A DNA stretch of 64,000 bases from Streptomyces xylophagus. GTDB taxonomy: Bacteria > Actinomycetota > Actinomycetes > Streptomycetales > Streptomycetaceae. This document shows, piece by piece, positions 43,001-51,121 of the stretch. Location: positions 620,001 through 684,000 of the forward strand of contig NZ_JNWO01000002.1 in NCBI RefSeq assembly GCF_000716435.1. The letters run 5' to 3'. The notes under the pieces are model-generated. The model had not been told where the DNA came from. It saw nothing but the letters and a program-made list of their open reading frames with translations, and made no database searches. The translations under genes and the position numbers were made by a program. Position 1 is the first letter of the stretch, and each line of letters begins with the position of its first letter.

Positions 43001-43467
43001 CGAACGGCTCCACCGTCACCGCCGACGGCATCTCCTACACCTGGCCGACCGTGACGTCCGGGCAGTTGGACAACCTGGAGATGGCCGGCCAGAGCATCCC
43101 GATGCCGGCCGGAACGTCGGGCGCGTCGCTGGGCCTGCTGGGCACCGCGACCAACGCGCCGACCGACGGCAGTGGAGTCTCGGGCACGGTGACCGTCACC
43201 TACACCGACGGCACCTCCTCGAAGGCGACAGTCGGCTTCTCGGACTGGACGCTCAACGGCGGCGGCAGCACACCGCTCCCGGGGGACACGACCGCCGTCA
43301 CGACGCCCTACCGGAACACCGGGAGCGGCGGCCGGGACAACGTCAAGGCCTACGTCTTCGCCACGAAGGTCCCGCTGGACACGTCCAAGCAGGTCGCGTC
43401 GATCACGCTGCCGGTGACGGGTTCGTCGGGCGCCGCCCACCTGTTCGCGTACGGATTCGGCCAGTAG
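40054..43467 (+). CDS. secreted GH92-family alpha-mannosidase
   Basis: The product is 1137 residues; ATG 40054 has GGAGG seven bases upstream. The signal peptide ends near residue 45. The GH92 N-terminal beta domain begins VNPLIGTSGAVDTFPGPDMP then AGMVQWGPDTTPDRPDGGGY and GFSLTHISGPGCPVAGDLPV. The (alpha/alpha)6 barrel includes YYTALYHALLHPNVFSD-like sequence, YANYSGWDTYRSQTQLMAMV, and EYTPMVPFNL-type C-terminal parts with GAMSSWYVWSELGMYPETPG. After about residue 830 comes an NEW3-like Ig-fold linker and a final beta domain. GH92 enzymes are calcium-dependent exo-alpha-mannosidases acting on fungal mannan or N-glycans. No cell-wall anchor is seen. Confidence 0.92.
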   Translation: MLRPRRSAAPPDRARFRQRLAVICALGMAVLPLPAIGSADAASRATPALVTDPATLVNPLIGTSGAVDTFPGPDMPAGMVQWGPDTTPDRPDGGGYEYNDKKISGFSLTHISGPGCPVAGDLPVLPVTGALSGDLGNTSAGFSHADEQAGLGYYKVTDANGVKTELTDTTRAGLGRFTFPAGQQANLLFKLSGGATQIDGTRVQVVNDQEISGAIDSGHFCGAANRYTLHFDIKFDRPFAASGTWVGGTITPDATRLKAGKVQLAPQKAKSAPLKEKHFTVPAKPAPTIHPSGNKNSGTPSPTSSAGAVPRSSVTAKAAQPPTTGANGMYLTFDTTSNPTVNAKVGISYTSDAGAANNLSTEIKKWDVAAVEQANHDAWNTVLTKLRIGGGSANQQTQFYTALYHALLHPNVFSDDNGQYMGMDNQIHQLAKGQKAQYANYSGWDTYRSQTQLMAMVEPKVAGDVVTSMLNGYDQTGLLPKWASNNGESYVMVGDPAAGIIADAYAFGATNFDTAKALAALQHEATVPNNDRPGEPVRDTKGYLPLDENDYNCCNFYGPVSTQLEYDSADYAIAAFAKSLGKTAVYEKFATRAQDWMNVFNPQTGYMQAKNKDGQFAGGFTPGTSNGFVEGTSAQYTPMVPFNLRQLIQARGGDTAYSTYLDSLLDNITQPGNTDADLSNEPSVEIPWEYDYTGQPWKTQAAVREAQQDLYFNAPVGSFGNDDLGAMSSWYVWSELGMYPETPGTDTLALGSPAFPVAKVTLGNGKTVGINAPQAAPDAPYVQALAVKGKAWNSSWLSYQQFQGAGTLDFTLGTAPNKAWASDPSAAPPSDTTGGGRVLAATGPSSDGLVLQPGASGDGTLDLTNLGSTAVTVDWKATAPSGVMLDTSSGSLTVPATGSAEAKVKVTAGASEGTYPVTFALTDHSTGAALSGATLRVAVAKAGALWPYDTNEGIYPDGTTFSGGFDNGGWAFSQNALSAAGVTNGSTVTADGISYTWPTVTSGQLDNLEMAGQSIPMPAGTSGASLGLLGTATNAPTDGSGVSGTVTVTYTDGTSSKATVGFSDWTLNGGGSTPLPGDTTAVTTPYRNTGSGGRDNVKAYVFATKVPLDTSKQVASITLPVTGSSGAAHLFAYGFGQ

Positions 43468-43473
43468 CACGGT

Positions 43474-43548
43474 CAGTTGAGGCACCGGTGGTCCTGATGA
43501 CGCCGGGCCGGTTCCCGGACGCGAGCCCGGGAACCGGCCCCTCAACTG
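43474..43548. terminator. strong terminator after the GH92 gene
   Basis: GGGCCGGTTCCCGG (43505-43518) pairs perfectly over 14 bp with 43527-43540 around an 8-base loop. An outer pair CAGTTGAGG / CCTCAACTG (43474-43482 / 43540-43548) encloses it. It begins seven bases after the GH92 stop. Confidence 0.85.
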
Positions 43549-43647
43549 TCTTATCCCGCCCCATTGTGGTGCGCCTTGCGCACCTTTACTGTTCGGCTTT
43601 GCCTGAGTCTGTTTGATGCTGTGCGCCCAGTCGGTCTGGAGGCCGCC

Positions 43648-46600
43648 GTGCGGGATGGTCGGAACGGTTCAGAAGGTGCGAGACCCGGTCGCCGTCGCTG
43701 GTGGAGGGCGGTCCTCGCGACAGCCGCGACCATCGCCCTGGCGGCGGGCCTGACCGCCCCGGCCACGGCCGCGGCGCAGGACGTCGGCGAGCAGCCGCCG
43801 CCCGCCGTCGCTCCGCAGACGCACACCGTGACACTCGACGGCTACTCGTTCCTCGTCGACGGCCAACGCACCTACCTGTGGTCCGGCGAGTTCCACTACT
43901 TCCGGCTCCCGAGCCCGGACCTGTGGCGCGACATCTTCCAGAAGATGAAGGCCGCCGGCTTCAACTCCACCTCCCTGTACTTCGATTGGGGCTACCACTC
44001 GCCCAAGCCGGGCGTGTACGACTTCACCGGGGTGCGGGACGTCGACAAGCTCCTGGACATGGCGCAGGAGGCCGGCCTCTACGTCATCGCCCGCCCGGCG
44101 CCGTACATCAACGCGGAGGTCGACAGCGGCGGCCTCCCCGGCTGGCTGACCACCAAGGCAGGCAACAACCGCAGCGACGATCCGCAGTTCCTGAAGTACG
44201 CGGACGAGTGGCTGACACAGATCGACCGGATCATCGCCCGTCACCAACTGACCAACGGCACCGGCTCGGTGATCGCCTATCAGGTCGAGAACGAGTACTA
44301 CAACGGCTCGGCCGCTGGCCGCTCCTACATGCAGCACCTGGAGGACAAGGCCCGCGCGGACGGCATCACGGTCCCGCTGGCCGGCAACAACAACGGCACC
44401 TTCAACTCCGGTACGGGCGCCCTGGACATCGACGGCCCGGACTCCTACCCCCAGGGCTTCGACTGCTCCAACCCCGCGAAGTGGAACGGCGTCCCCGACA
44501 TCAGTTACGACCACCCGGCCGGAAAACCGCTGTACTCACCGGAGTTCCAGGGCGGCGCCTTCGACCCGTGGGGCGGACCGGGCTACGACAAGTGCGCCCA
44601 GCTGATCAACGACCAGTTCGCCAACGTCTTCTACAAGCAGAACATCGCCGTCGGTGCGACCGCGCAGAGCTTCTACATGACCTACGGCGGCACCAACTGG
44701 GGCTGGCTGGGCATGCCCGAGAACTACACGTCGTACGACTACGGAGCCGCGATCCGCGAGACCCGCCAGCTCGATCCGAAGTACGACGAGGACAAACTCA
44801 TCGGGTACTTCACGCAGTCGGTCGCCCCGCTGACCAAGACCGAGGCGATCAGGGCCACACCGCCGGACGACTCCGCGGTCGTCGACACCGCCCGGATGAA
44901 TCCCGACACCAAGACCCAGTTCCACGTCCTGCGGCACGGCAACTCCACGTCCACCGCGGTCGACAAGACCCACATCTCGCTGGACTTCAACGCCCAGCCG
45001 ACCGGGGACACCACCTACACCTGGGACGACCCCGACTCCGCGCTCCAGTACGCCGGTTCATGGTCGCACGTGGCCAACACCAGCTACACGGGCGGCGATT
45101 ACAAACACACGGAGTCGTTCTCGAAGACGGCCGGCGACTCGCTCACCGTCCCCTTCGACGGCACCGCGATCCGCTGGATCGGCTCGAAGACCAACAACCA
45201 CGGCTACGCCGACGTCTACCTCGACGGCACCAAGGTGGCGACGGTCGACGACTCCGGCAGCGAGAACCAGGCGGTGCTCTTCCAGAAGACCGGACTGACG
45301 CCCGGCGCACACACGTTGAAGATCGTCGTCGACGGGAACCACAGCTCGTCGTCGACGGACAACTACGTGGCCGTCGATGCCATAGACGTACCGACGGGCG
45401 ACTCCGCCGGTGAGCCGACCTACCCGGTCGTGCCCCAGCAGCCCGGCACCGCGATCACGCTCGACGGACGCGACTCGCACGTCATCGTGGCGAACTACCC
45501 CCTCGGGGAAGCGCAGTTGCAGTACTCCACTTCCGAGATCATGACCAACGCGACCATCGGGGACCGGGACGTCGCCGTGCTCTACGGCGACGAGGGCAGC
45601 GACGGCGAATCCGTCCTCCGCTACGCCTCCGAGCCCACCGTGACCGCCACCGGCGGTACGGTCACGACCACTTGGGACCCGGCGACCGGTGACCTCCGCC
45701 TGAACTACTCGCACGACGGCTTGATCCGCATCAGCATCAGCGGCGACGGAAAGCGCCCGCTCCTGCTGCTCGTCGGCGACAAGGCCACGGCGAAGACCTT
45801 CTGGCGTCAGGACACGGCGAGCGGCCCGGTGCTCGTGCGCGGCACCCACCTGCTGCGGACGGCGACCAGCCTGAACGGCGGCCACACCGTGGCGCTCACC
45901 GGCGACAACGCCGACGACAAGAACATCGAGGTGTTCACCTCCGCCGCCCAAGTCGCCTGGAACGGCAGGATGTTGGACACCCACGCCACCGACACGGGGA
46001 GCCTCAACGGGAAGATCCCGGTGGCCGCCCCGATACATCTCCCGGCGCTGACCAACTGGAAGCACGCCGAGGAATCCCCGGAAGCGGCCCCCGGTTTCGA
46101 CGACACCAGCTGGCAGGTGGCCGACAAGGCGACCACCAACAGCGTCTCCGGCGTCAACTCACTACCGGTCCTCTACGCGGACGACTACGGTTTCCACACC
46201 GGCAACACGTGGTACCGAGGCCGCTTCCACGCCACTGGCGAGGAGACCGGCATCCACCTGGTCTCGGACTCGGGAGGAGGTGCGCAGGCGTTCTCCGTCT
46301 GGCTCAACGGCACCTTCCTGGGCAGCTCCACCACCGGCAGCGGAGACTTCACCTTCCCGGCCGGTTCCGTGAAGTCCACCGGCGACAACGTCATCTCCGT
46401 GCTCACCGTCAACATGGGGCACGAGGAGGACTACAACTCCACCAACGGCAACAAGACCGCGCGCGGCCTGACGAGTGCCTCCCTCGTCGGAGCTCCGTTG
46501 ACCTCCGTCACCTGGCGCCTCCAGGGTGTACGGGGTGGCGAGGACCTTCAGGACACGGTCCGCGGCCCGCTGTCGACGGGCGGCCTCTACGGCGAGCGGG

Positions 46601-47820
46601 CCGGATGGTCCCTGCCGGGCTATCCGGACGGCGACTGGAACCGCGTGTCCCTCCCGACCACCGACACCACCCCAGGCGTCTCCTGGTACCGCACCGACGC
46701 CAAGCTGGACCTGCCGCACGGCCAGGACACCTCGCTCGGGCTGACGTTCACCGACGACCCGTCACGCAAGTACCGTGCCACGATCTTCGTGAACGGCTGG
46801 CAGGTCGGCAACTACGTCAACTACCTCGGCCCGCAGCACACCTTCCCGGTCCCCAACGGCATCCTGAACCCGAACGGCCACAACAGCATCGCCATCGCCG
46901 TGTGGAACCTCGACGGCAGCACCGGCGGCCTCGGCAAGGTCGCACTGACCAACTACGGCAGCTACGCCTCGTCCCTGCGCGTCGCGCAGAACGACAGCCC
47001 GCGCTACGACGCCCGGACCTACGCGATGCCGAAGCGGCCGGGAGCGGATGTCGCCCTGGACGTACCGGACACCGCCCAGCCGGGACAGGCGTTCACCGCG
47101 CGGACGACGGTGCGGGTGCCGAAGGACCGGCGCTCTGCTTCCGGACTGACGGCGTCGCTCGCCGCGCCCGACGGCTGGAGCGTGAGTGCCACGAGCCCCA
47201 CGTCGGTCAAGCGCGTGCAGCCCGGCGCATCTGCCACCTTCACGTGGAAGGTCCAGCCGCCCACCGGCACGCTGCTGTCCGCCTCGGCACTCACCACCAC
47301 GGTGCACTACCGGCAGAACGGTCGGCAGGCCGTCGGCGCCGACGAGCGCATCGTCCGCGGAATCCCGCCGGCTCCGCCGGCCGGGAAGAGCGACGTGAGC
47401 GACCTGCCGTTCCTGTCCTCCACCAACGGGTGGGGCCCGGTGGAACGGGACACCAGCGTCGGAGAGCAGGCGGCCGGTGACGGTCGTCCGATCACCATCG
47501 CGGGCGTCGGCTACGCCAAGGGCCTCGGCACCAACTCCGTCAGCGACGTCGAGCTCTACCTCGCCGGACAGTGCTCGCGGTTGACGGCGGACGTCGGCGT
47601 CGACGACGAGACGGGCGGTGCGGGCACGGTGACGTTCTCCGTGATCGCCGACGGCAAGACCCTGGTCACCACACCGACGATCCGCGGCAAACAGGCCGCG
47701 GTGCCGATCGACGTCGACGTCAGCGGCGCCCAGGTGATCGACCTCAAGGTCGGTGACGCGGGCGACGGCAACGGCAACGACCACGGGGACTGGGGGATGC
47801 CGACGCTGACGTGTGACTGA
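43648..47820 (+). CDS. secreted GH35 beta-galactosidase with C-terminal NPCBM module
   Basis: The product is 1390 residues from GTG 43648 (GGAG six bases upstream). The twin-Arg-rich start GRRRWWRAVLATAATIALAA is a signal peptide. The GH35 barrel at residues 55-400 contains LWSGEFHYFRLPSPDLWRDI, RPAPYINAEVDSGGLPGW, the acid/base E216 in AYQVENEYYNG and the nucleophile E299 in LYSPEFQGGAFDPWGG. Further domains are the beta-galactosidase accessory domains, a jelly-roll carbohydrate-binding insert (ETFSKTAGDSLTVPF-like, about 480-590), an NEW3-like domain near 1130-1240, and a terminal NPCBM (WGPVERDTSVGEQAAGDG; GYAKGLGTNSVSDVELYLAG). It releases terminal beta-galactose from plant or microbial polysaccharides outside the cell. 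Confidence 0.92.
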   Translation: MRDGRNGSEGARPGRRRWWRAVLATAATIALAAGLTAPATAAAQDVGEQPPPAVAPQTHTVTLDGYSFLVDGQRTYLWSGEFHYFRLPSPDLWRDIFQKMKAAGFNSTSLYFDWGYHSPKPGVYDFTGVRDVDKLLDMAQEAGLYVIARPAPYINAEVDSGGLPGWLTTKAGNNRSDDPQFLKYADEWLTQIDRIIARHQLTNGTGSVIAYQVENEYYNGSAAGRSYMQHLEDKARADGITVPLAGNNNGTFNSGTGALDIDGPDSYPQGFDCSNPAKWNGVPDISYDHPAGKPLYSPEFQGGAFDPWGGPGYDKCAQLINDQFANVFYKQNIAVGATAQSFYMTYGGTNWGWLGMPENYTSYDYGAAIRETRQLDPKYDEDKLIGYFTQSVAPLTKTEAIRATPPDDSAVVDTARMNPDTKTQFHVLRHGNSTSTAVDKTHISLDFNAQPTGDTTYTWDDPDSALQYAGSWSHVANTSYTGGDYKHTESFSKTAGDSLTVPFDGTAIRWIGSKTNNHGYADVYLDGTKVATVDDSGSENQAVLFQKTGLTPGAHTLKIVVDGNHSSSSTDNYVAVDAIDVPTGDSAGEPTYPVVPQQPGTAITLDGRDSHVIVANYPLGEAQLQYSTSEIMTNATIGDRDVAVLYGDEGSDGESVLRYASEPTVTATGGTVTTTWDPATGDLRLNYSHDGLIRISISGDGKRPLLLLVGDKATAKTFWRQDTASGPVLVRGTHLLRTATSLNGGHTVALTGDNADDKNIEVFTSAAQVAWNGRMLDTHATDTGSLNGKIPVAAPIHLPALTNWKHAEESPEAAPGFDDTSWQVADKATTNSVSGVNSLPVLYADDYGFHTGNTWYRGRFHATGEETGIHLVSDSGGGAQAFSVWLNGTFLGSSTTGSGDFTFPAGSVKSTGDNVISVLTVNMGHEEDYNSTNGNKTARGLTSASLVGAPLTSVTWRLQGVRGGEDLQDTVRGPLSTGGLYGERAGWSLPGYPDGDWNRVSLPTTDTTPGVSWYRTDAKLDLPHGQDTSLGLTFTDDPSRKYRATIFVNGWQVGNYVNYLGPQHTFPVPNGILNPNGHNSIAIAVWNLDGSTGGLGKVALTNYGSYASSLRVAQNDSPRYDARTYAMPKRPGADVALDVPDTAQPGQAFTARTTVRVPKDRRSASGLTASLAAPDGWSVSATSPTSVKRVQPGASATFTWKVQPPTGTLLSASALTTTVHYRQNGRQAVGADERIVRGIPPAPPAGKSDVSDLPFLSSTNGWGPVERDTSVGEQAAGDGRPITIAGVGYAKGLGTNSVSDVELYLAGQCSRLTADVGVDDETGGAGTVTFSVIADGKTLVTTPTIRGKQAAVPIDVDVSGAQVIDLKVGDAGDGNGNDHGDWGMPTLTCD

Positions 47821-47837
47821 CGCGCCGGTGGGGGTGG

Positions 47838-47860
47838 GGCTTCGCCCGCGAGGCGAAGCC
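47838..47860. terminator. terminator after the GH35 gene
   Basis: GGCTTCGCC and GGCGAAGCC pair perfectly (9 bp) around CGCGA, 17 bases after the GH35 stop and just before the convergent small gene. Confidence 0.75.
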
Positions 47861-47870
47861 GCTTCCCTTC

Positions 47871-48104
47871 CTACGCGGTGCCGTAACCGTCGAGGAGGTG
47901 AAGCAACGCGGCGGCCTCGGCGCGGAGTTGTGCGGCTCGGTGCGCGTGTGCGGGCGCGGTCAACTGCGCCGCGGCCTCCAGTCGTTCGGAGGCTTCGGCG
48001 TTGTCCAGCGCCGCAAGGGTGGTGCGAAGAGCGCTCACCGCGGCCCTGTCGCGCGCTCGCATCGCTTCCGGCAGCGCTCGACGCATGCGAAGACGTAGAG
48101 ACAT
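47871..48104 (-). CDS. short GatB/YqeY-like protein
   Basis: The product is 77 residues from ATG 48104. The start MSLRLRMRRALPEAMRARDR followed by VSALRTTLAALDNAEA matches the N-terminus of Streptomyces YqeY-like proteins. The ending HRAAQLRAEAAALLHLLDGY resembles their C-terminus. The usual central portion of about 60-80 residues is missing, so this is an internally deleted version or a short paralogue. YqeY proteins relate to the tRNA-binding tail of GatB; function here is uncertain. Its start lies nine bases from the inverted repeat at 48113. Confidence 0.55.
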   Translation of the reverse strand: MSLRLRMRRALPEAMRARDRAAVSALRTTLAALDNAEASERLEAAAQLTAPAHAHRAAQLRAEAAALLHLLDGYGTA

Positions 48105-48112
48105 GCTGGTGA

Positions 48113-48145
48113 CCCTAGATGATCTATTCCAAGGGGTTCAGTGGT
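48113..48145. repeat. terminal inverted repeat, left
   Basis: It begins CCCTAGATGATCTATTCCAA and ends GGTTCAGTGGT. It matches the reverse complement of 50861-50893 at 31 of 33 positions. Confidence 0.8.
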
Positions 48146-48179
48146 TCGTGCGTCGAGCGTGGATACCGCTCGCCCACAG

Positions 48180-48809
48180 TCAGGCGCTGTCCGGTGCTGC
48201 GGATACCAGTCGTGCCGCTGGTGGTAGCGGTGCGTGCTGAGGGCAGGCTTGGAACGCCTGGATCGCCAACCCTGCGAAGCGTCGGGAGGCCATGACCTGG
48301 GTGTCGGTCGATCTGGTGTGGATCCCTTTGTTGGCCATGAGGATGAGAATGAGGTCGTCCAGGACGAAGTCGGACCGAAGGCACCCTGCGTCCTTGGCCC
48401 GCTGGGCCAGTCCGGCGACCGCTTTCATCGTGTACTCACGGCCCGCGACATCCGGCGCCCCCGGAAAGGTCGACATGAAGGCTTCGCTGAAGCCCCGATC
48501 CCGCGCGTGCAGCTCACAGATCTTCTCGATCACCAGGCAAAGGCCACGCCACGGATCGGGATCGGTGCACCCGTCGTCGACGATGGCGCGACATGCGCGC
48601 AACTGGTCCGCGAAGGCTTCGGTGGCCAGCACCTGCTTGGTCGGGAAGTGACGGTACAAGGTGGCAGGTCCGACCCCCGCGCGCCGCGCGATCTCCCGCA
48701 TCGGCACGTCCAGGCCGTCGGCGGAAAACAGTGCTCGGGCCGCGTCGAGGATGCGCTCGCGGTTGTCCAGCGCGTCGGAACGCAGGGTGTGAGGCAAACG
48801 GTCGGGCAT
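48180..48809 (-). CDS. TetR-family repressor
   Basis: The product is 209 residues from ATG 48809. The HTH reads NRERILDAARALFSADGLDV, REIARRAGVGPATLYRHFPT and KQVLATEAFADQLRACRAIV. The C-terminal helices are of the type that pairs with SDR/MDR oxidoreductase targets. It is divergent from the quinone oxidoreductase (49005) with a CGGACG/CGTCCG dyad 19-34 bases upstream of its start. It probably represses both genes until an electrophile or drug binds. It lies inside the IR-bounded element. Confidence 0.9.
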   Translation of the reverse strand: MPDRLPHTLRSDALDNRERILDAARALFSADGLDVPMREIARRAGVGPATLYRHFPTKQVLATEAFADQLRACRAIVDDGCTDPDPWRGLCLVIEKICELHARDRGFSEAFMSTFPGAPDVAGREYTMKAVAGLAQRAKDAGCLRSDFVLDDLILILMANKGIHTRSTDTQVMASRRFAGLAIQAFQACPQHAPLPPAARLVSAAPDSA

Positions 48810-48827
48810 GCTCTCACTTTACCCAAG

Positions 48828-48843
48828 CGGACGGGGGCGTCCG
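48828..48843. promoter_or_regulatory. dyad upstream of the TetR gene
   Basis: CGGACG and CGTCCG flank GGGG, 19-34 bases from the TetR start in the divergent intergenic region. It is a candidate operator, short but well placed. Confidence 0.45.
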
Positions 48844-49004
48844 TTAACGTTCAAGACGTAGCAGCTCACCGAGATCATCGGGGCGCACAGCACCGGGACC
48901 GAACCCCTGCCGCGCCGTGAACCCCCCTCCCGCCGTCGGCGGCGATCGGCGGCGGGTACTGAGCACGACCGCACTTGATCGGTCCGAGAACATGGGAGAC
49001 GGCA

Positions 49005-49967
49005 TTGAAGGCAATCGCGATCCAGACGTACGGAGGTCCTGAAGGTCTGGCTGTCGTCGACCTGCCGGCTCCCGCACCTGCTGCCGGACAGGTGGTGATC
49101 GCCACCGAGGCCGTGGGCGTCGGTGGAGTCGACACCGTGATCCGAAGCGGGGCCCTGGCCGCCTACGGCTTCAAGGAGGGCCACATCCCGGGCAGCGAGG
49201 TGGCGGGCACCGTGACCGCGGTCGGTGACGGCGTCGACGCCTCATGGATCGGCGGGCGGGTGTGGGCCTTCACCGGCACCGGCGGAGGCTACGTCGAACA
49301 GGCCCTCGCGCCGGTCGAGGAGATCGTTCCCCTGCCCGTGAACCTGTCCGCAGTCGATGCGGTGACACTCGGCAGTTCCGGCGTGGTGGCCCACTTCGGG
49401 CTCCGCCACGCCCGCTTCGCCCCCGGGGAGACGGTCCTGGTGCGTGGTGCGGCCGGCAGCATCGGGATCATGGCCGTGCAACTCGCCGCTCGCGGCGGCG
49501 CCGCCGCGGTGGCGGTCACCACCTCTTCCGCCGAGCGGGGCGAGCAGCTGCGACGTCTCGGCGCGACCCACGTGCTGGACCGCTCCGGCGACGGAGGGGA
49601 ACCAGCTCCCGCAGGGTATGACGTCATCATCGACGTGGTGGCCGGCAAGGCCATGCCGTCGTTCTTCGACCGGCTCAACCCGAACGGCCGCATGGTGGCC
49701 GTGGGCGCTGTCGCAGGCCAGCCACCGGCGGACTTCGGCACGAAGATCATGGCGGCGTTCCAGAAGTCGATGTCCTTCGCCGCTTTCAGCGCATCCACCG
49801 TCACCGGAGCCGACCGGCGTGCAGTGCGGAGCGAGCAGTTCGCCGCAGCGAGCCGGGGTGAGATCGAAACAGTGGTGCACGAGGTGCTGCCACTGGATGC
49901 AGCCGTGCTGGCGCACCAGAAAATGGACGCGGGCGAGGTCTTCGGCAGGATCGTGCTGACACCGTAG
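49005..49967 (+). CDS. zinc-independent MDR quinone oxidoreductase
   Basis: The product is 320 residues. I choose TTG 49005 (GGGAG six bases upstream), giving the family start (L)KAIAIQTYGGPEGLAVVDL. The MDR catalytic domain has VGVGGVDTVIRSGALAAYGF and PGSEVAGTVTAVGDGVD. The NADPH-binding fold appears as VLVRGAAGSIGIMAVQLAAR. Zinc-ligand cysteines are absent, as in QOR-type enzymes that reduce quinones with NADPH. It is the likely target of the divergent TetR and a passenger of the IR-bounded segment. Confidence 0.9.
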   Translation: MKAIAIQTYGGPEGLAVVDLPAPAPAAGQVVIATEAVGVGGVDTVIRSGALAAYGFKEGHIPGSEVAGTVTAVGDGVDASWIGGRVWAFTGTGGGYVEQALAPVEEIVPLPVNLSAVDAVTLGSSGVVAHFGLRHARFAPGETVLVRGAAGSIGIMAVQLAARGGAAAVAVTTSSAERGEQLRRLGATHVLDRSGDGGEPAPAGYDVIIDVVAGKAMPSFFDRLNPNGRMVAVGAVAGQPPADFGTKIMAAFQKSMSFAAFSASTVTGADRRAVRSEQFAAASRGEIETVVHEVLPLDAAVLAHQKMDAGEVFGRIVLTP

Positions 49968-50037
49968 TCGAAGGTATCCACGCCGGGACTGCCACGATCC
50001 CCTGCTCAGTCGAGGCGAGGGAGTCCAATGGCGGTGC

Positions 50038-50868
50038 GTGAACACAGAGTTGGACTCCCTCGCGATCGCGCTCTACGTGAAGACCGATGATCTACTGAAG
50101 GGATCGCCGCAGTTCGGGCCATGGCGGCCGGCTGTGGGCATTGCGCCGCAGCTCAGCGACGCCGAGCCAGTGACCCTGGCGATGATGCAGGCCATGCTCG
50201 GCTTCACCTCCGAGGCGCGGTGGCTGAGGCACGCTCATGCCCACCTGCGGTACCTCTTCCCCTACCTGCCCAAGCAGCCCGGCTGCAACAAGTGCCTGCG
50301 CAAGTCCGCAGACCTCGTCCGCCACGTGACCCGCATGCCGGCCTGGGACACCACGCTGTGGAGCGACGACGTATGGGTCGTGGACTCCACGCCGGTTGAG
50401 TGCGGCCGTTCCCGTGAGACCGTCAAGCGCTCCGACCTGGCCGGATGGGCCCAGTACGGGTACTGCGTCAGTCGCACGCGTTACTTCTGGGGACTGCGGC
50501 GGCACCTGGTCTGCACACTGCACGGCCTGCCCGTCGCCTTCGCACTGACGGGGGCCAAGGCCGATGAACGCGAGACCCTGCTGGACCTGCAACGGCTGGC
50601 CGAGATGGGTGTCCGGCTGCTGCGGCCGGCCCGCAAAGGCGAGACCGAGCGGCCCGGATCGCAGCTGTTCAAGCCGCTGCGGCAGGTCATCGAGTCGATC
50701 AACGAAACCTTCAAGGGGCAACTCGACCTCGAACGGCACCGCGTCCGCACTCCCGGCGGAGTGGCCGTCCGCGTCCTGCAACGCTTCCTCGCCCTCACCG
50801 CCGCGATCTGGCACAACGACCACACCGACCAGCCACTCCTGCGCGCCCTGACCGCCTACGACCACTGA
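50038..50868 (+). CDS. IS982-family transposase, core deletion
   Basis: The product is 276 residues, GTG start. IS982 signatures are present: ARWLRHAHAHLRYLFPYLPK, the first catalytic Asp in DVWVVDSTPVECGRSRETVK, VKRSDLAGWAQYGYC, and the late block RLLRPARKGETERPGSQLFK, PLRQVIESINETFKGQLDLE with the catalytic Glu. The segment between them, normally holding the second catalytic Asp (DKNY box), is shortened: ADERETLLDLQRLAEMGVRL joins directly, about 25-30 residues fewer than relatives. The protein is therefore probably inactive although its frame is open. Confidence 0.8.
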   Translation: MNTELDSLAIALYVKTDDLLKGSPQFGPWRPAVGIAPQLSDAEPVTLAMMQAMLGFTSEARWLRHAHAHLRYLFPYLPKQPGCNKCLRKSADLVRHVTRMPAWDTTLWSDDVWVVDSTPVECGRSRETVKRSDLAGWAQYGYCVSRTRYFWGLRRHLVCTLHGLPVAFALTGAKADERETLLDLQRLAEMGVRLLRPARKGETERPGSQLFKPLRQVIESINETFKGQLDLERHRVRTPGGVAVRVLQRFLALTAAIWHNDHTDQPLLRALTAYDH

Positions 50869-50893
50869 ACCACTTGGAATCGATCATCTAGGG
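50861..50893. repeat. terminal inverted repeat, right
   Basis: The plus strand starts ACCACTGAACCACTTGGAAT and ends ATCATCTAGGG, the reverse complement of the left end with two mismatches. The transposase stop TGA (50866-50868) is inside. Confidence 0.8.
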
Positions 50894-51121
50894 CGGCGCC
50901 CCGGAACCCACAACGCGTTAGGCGTGCAACCGTGCGGGGTGATGCTCCTCGCTGTCTTCGTTCGCGGGTCCTGACCGTCTCCCTGCTCGGCGGCTGCGGA
51001 CACTGATCCGAAGAACAGGGCAACCAGGACCGTCCCTCGCGGGTCTAGCCACCGATGACACACCATCAGGTTTCGTCGTACACGGGGAGGCGGCGAACCT
51101 GGCGTCCCGAGGGGGGACTTC

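Larger units (their letters stand above)
48113..50893. mobile_element. 2.78-kb IR-bounded element: TetR, quinone oxidoreductase and IS982-type transposase
   Basis: The ends 48113-48145 and 50861-50893 are inverted copies of a 33-base sequence (CCCTAGATGATC..., ...GGTTCAGTGGT) with two mismatches. The right copy overlaps the transposase stop codon, as expected for an IS982-like end. No further copy of this end is visible immediately before the transposase start, so the regulator and oxidoreductase lie inside the bounded segment as passengers. Alternatively the left end is the last trace of a second, inverted IS copy. I see no clear target-site duplication (left flank GCTGGTGA, right flank CGGCGCCC). 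Confidence 0.65.

Noticed and set aside
40987..43545. A minus-strand frame of 852 codons opposite the GH92 gene.
   Set aside because: Antisense shadow with Val/Gly/Arg bias; the GH92 frame has family motifs and a ribosome site.
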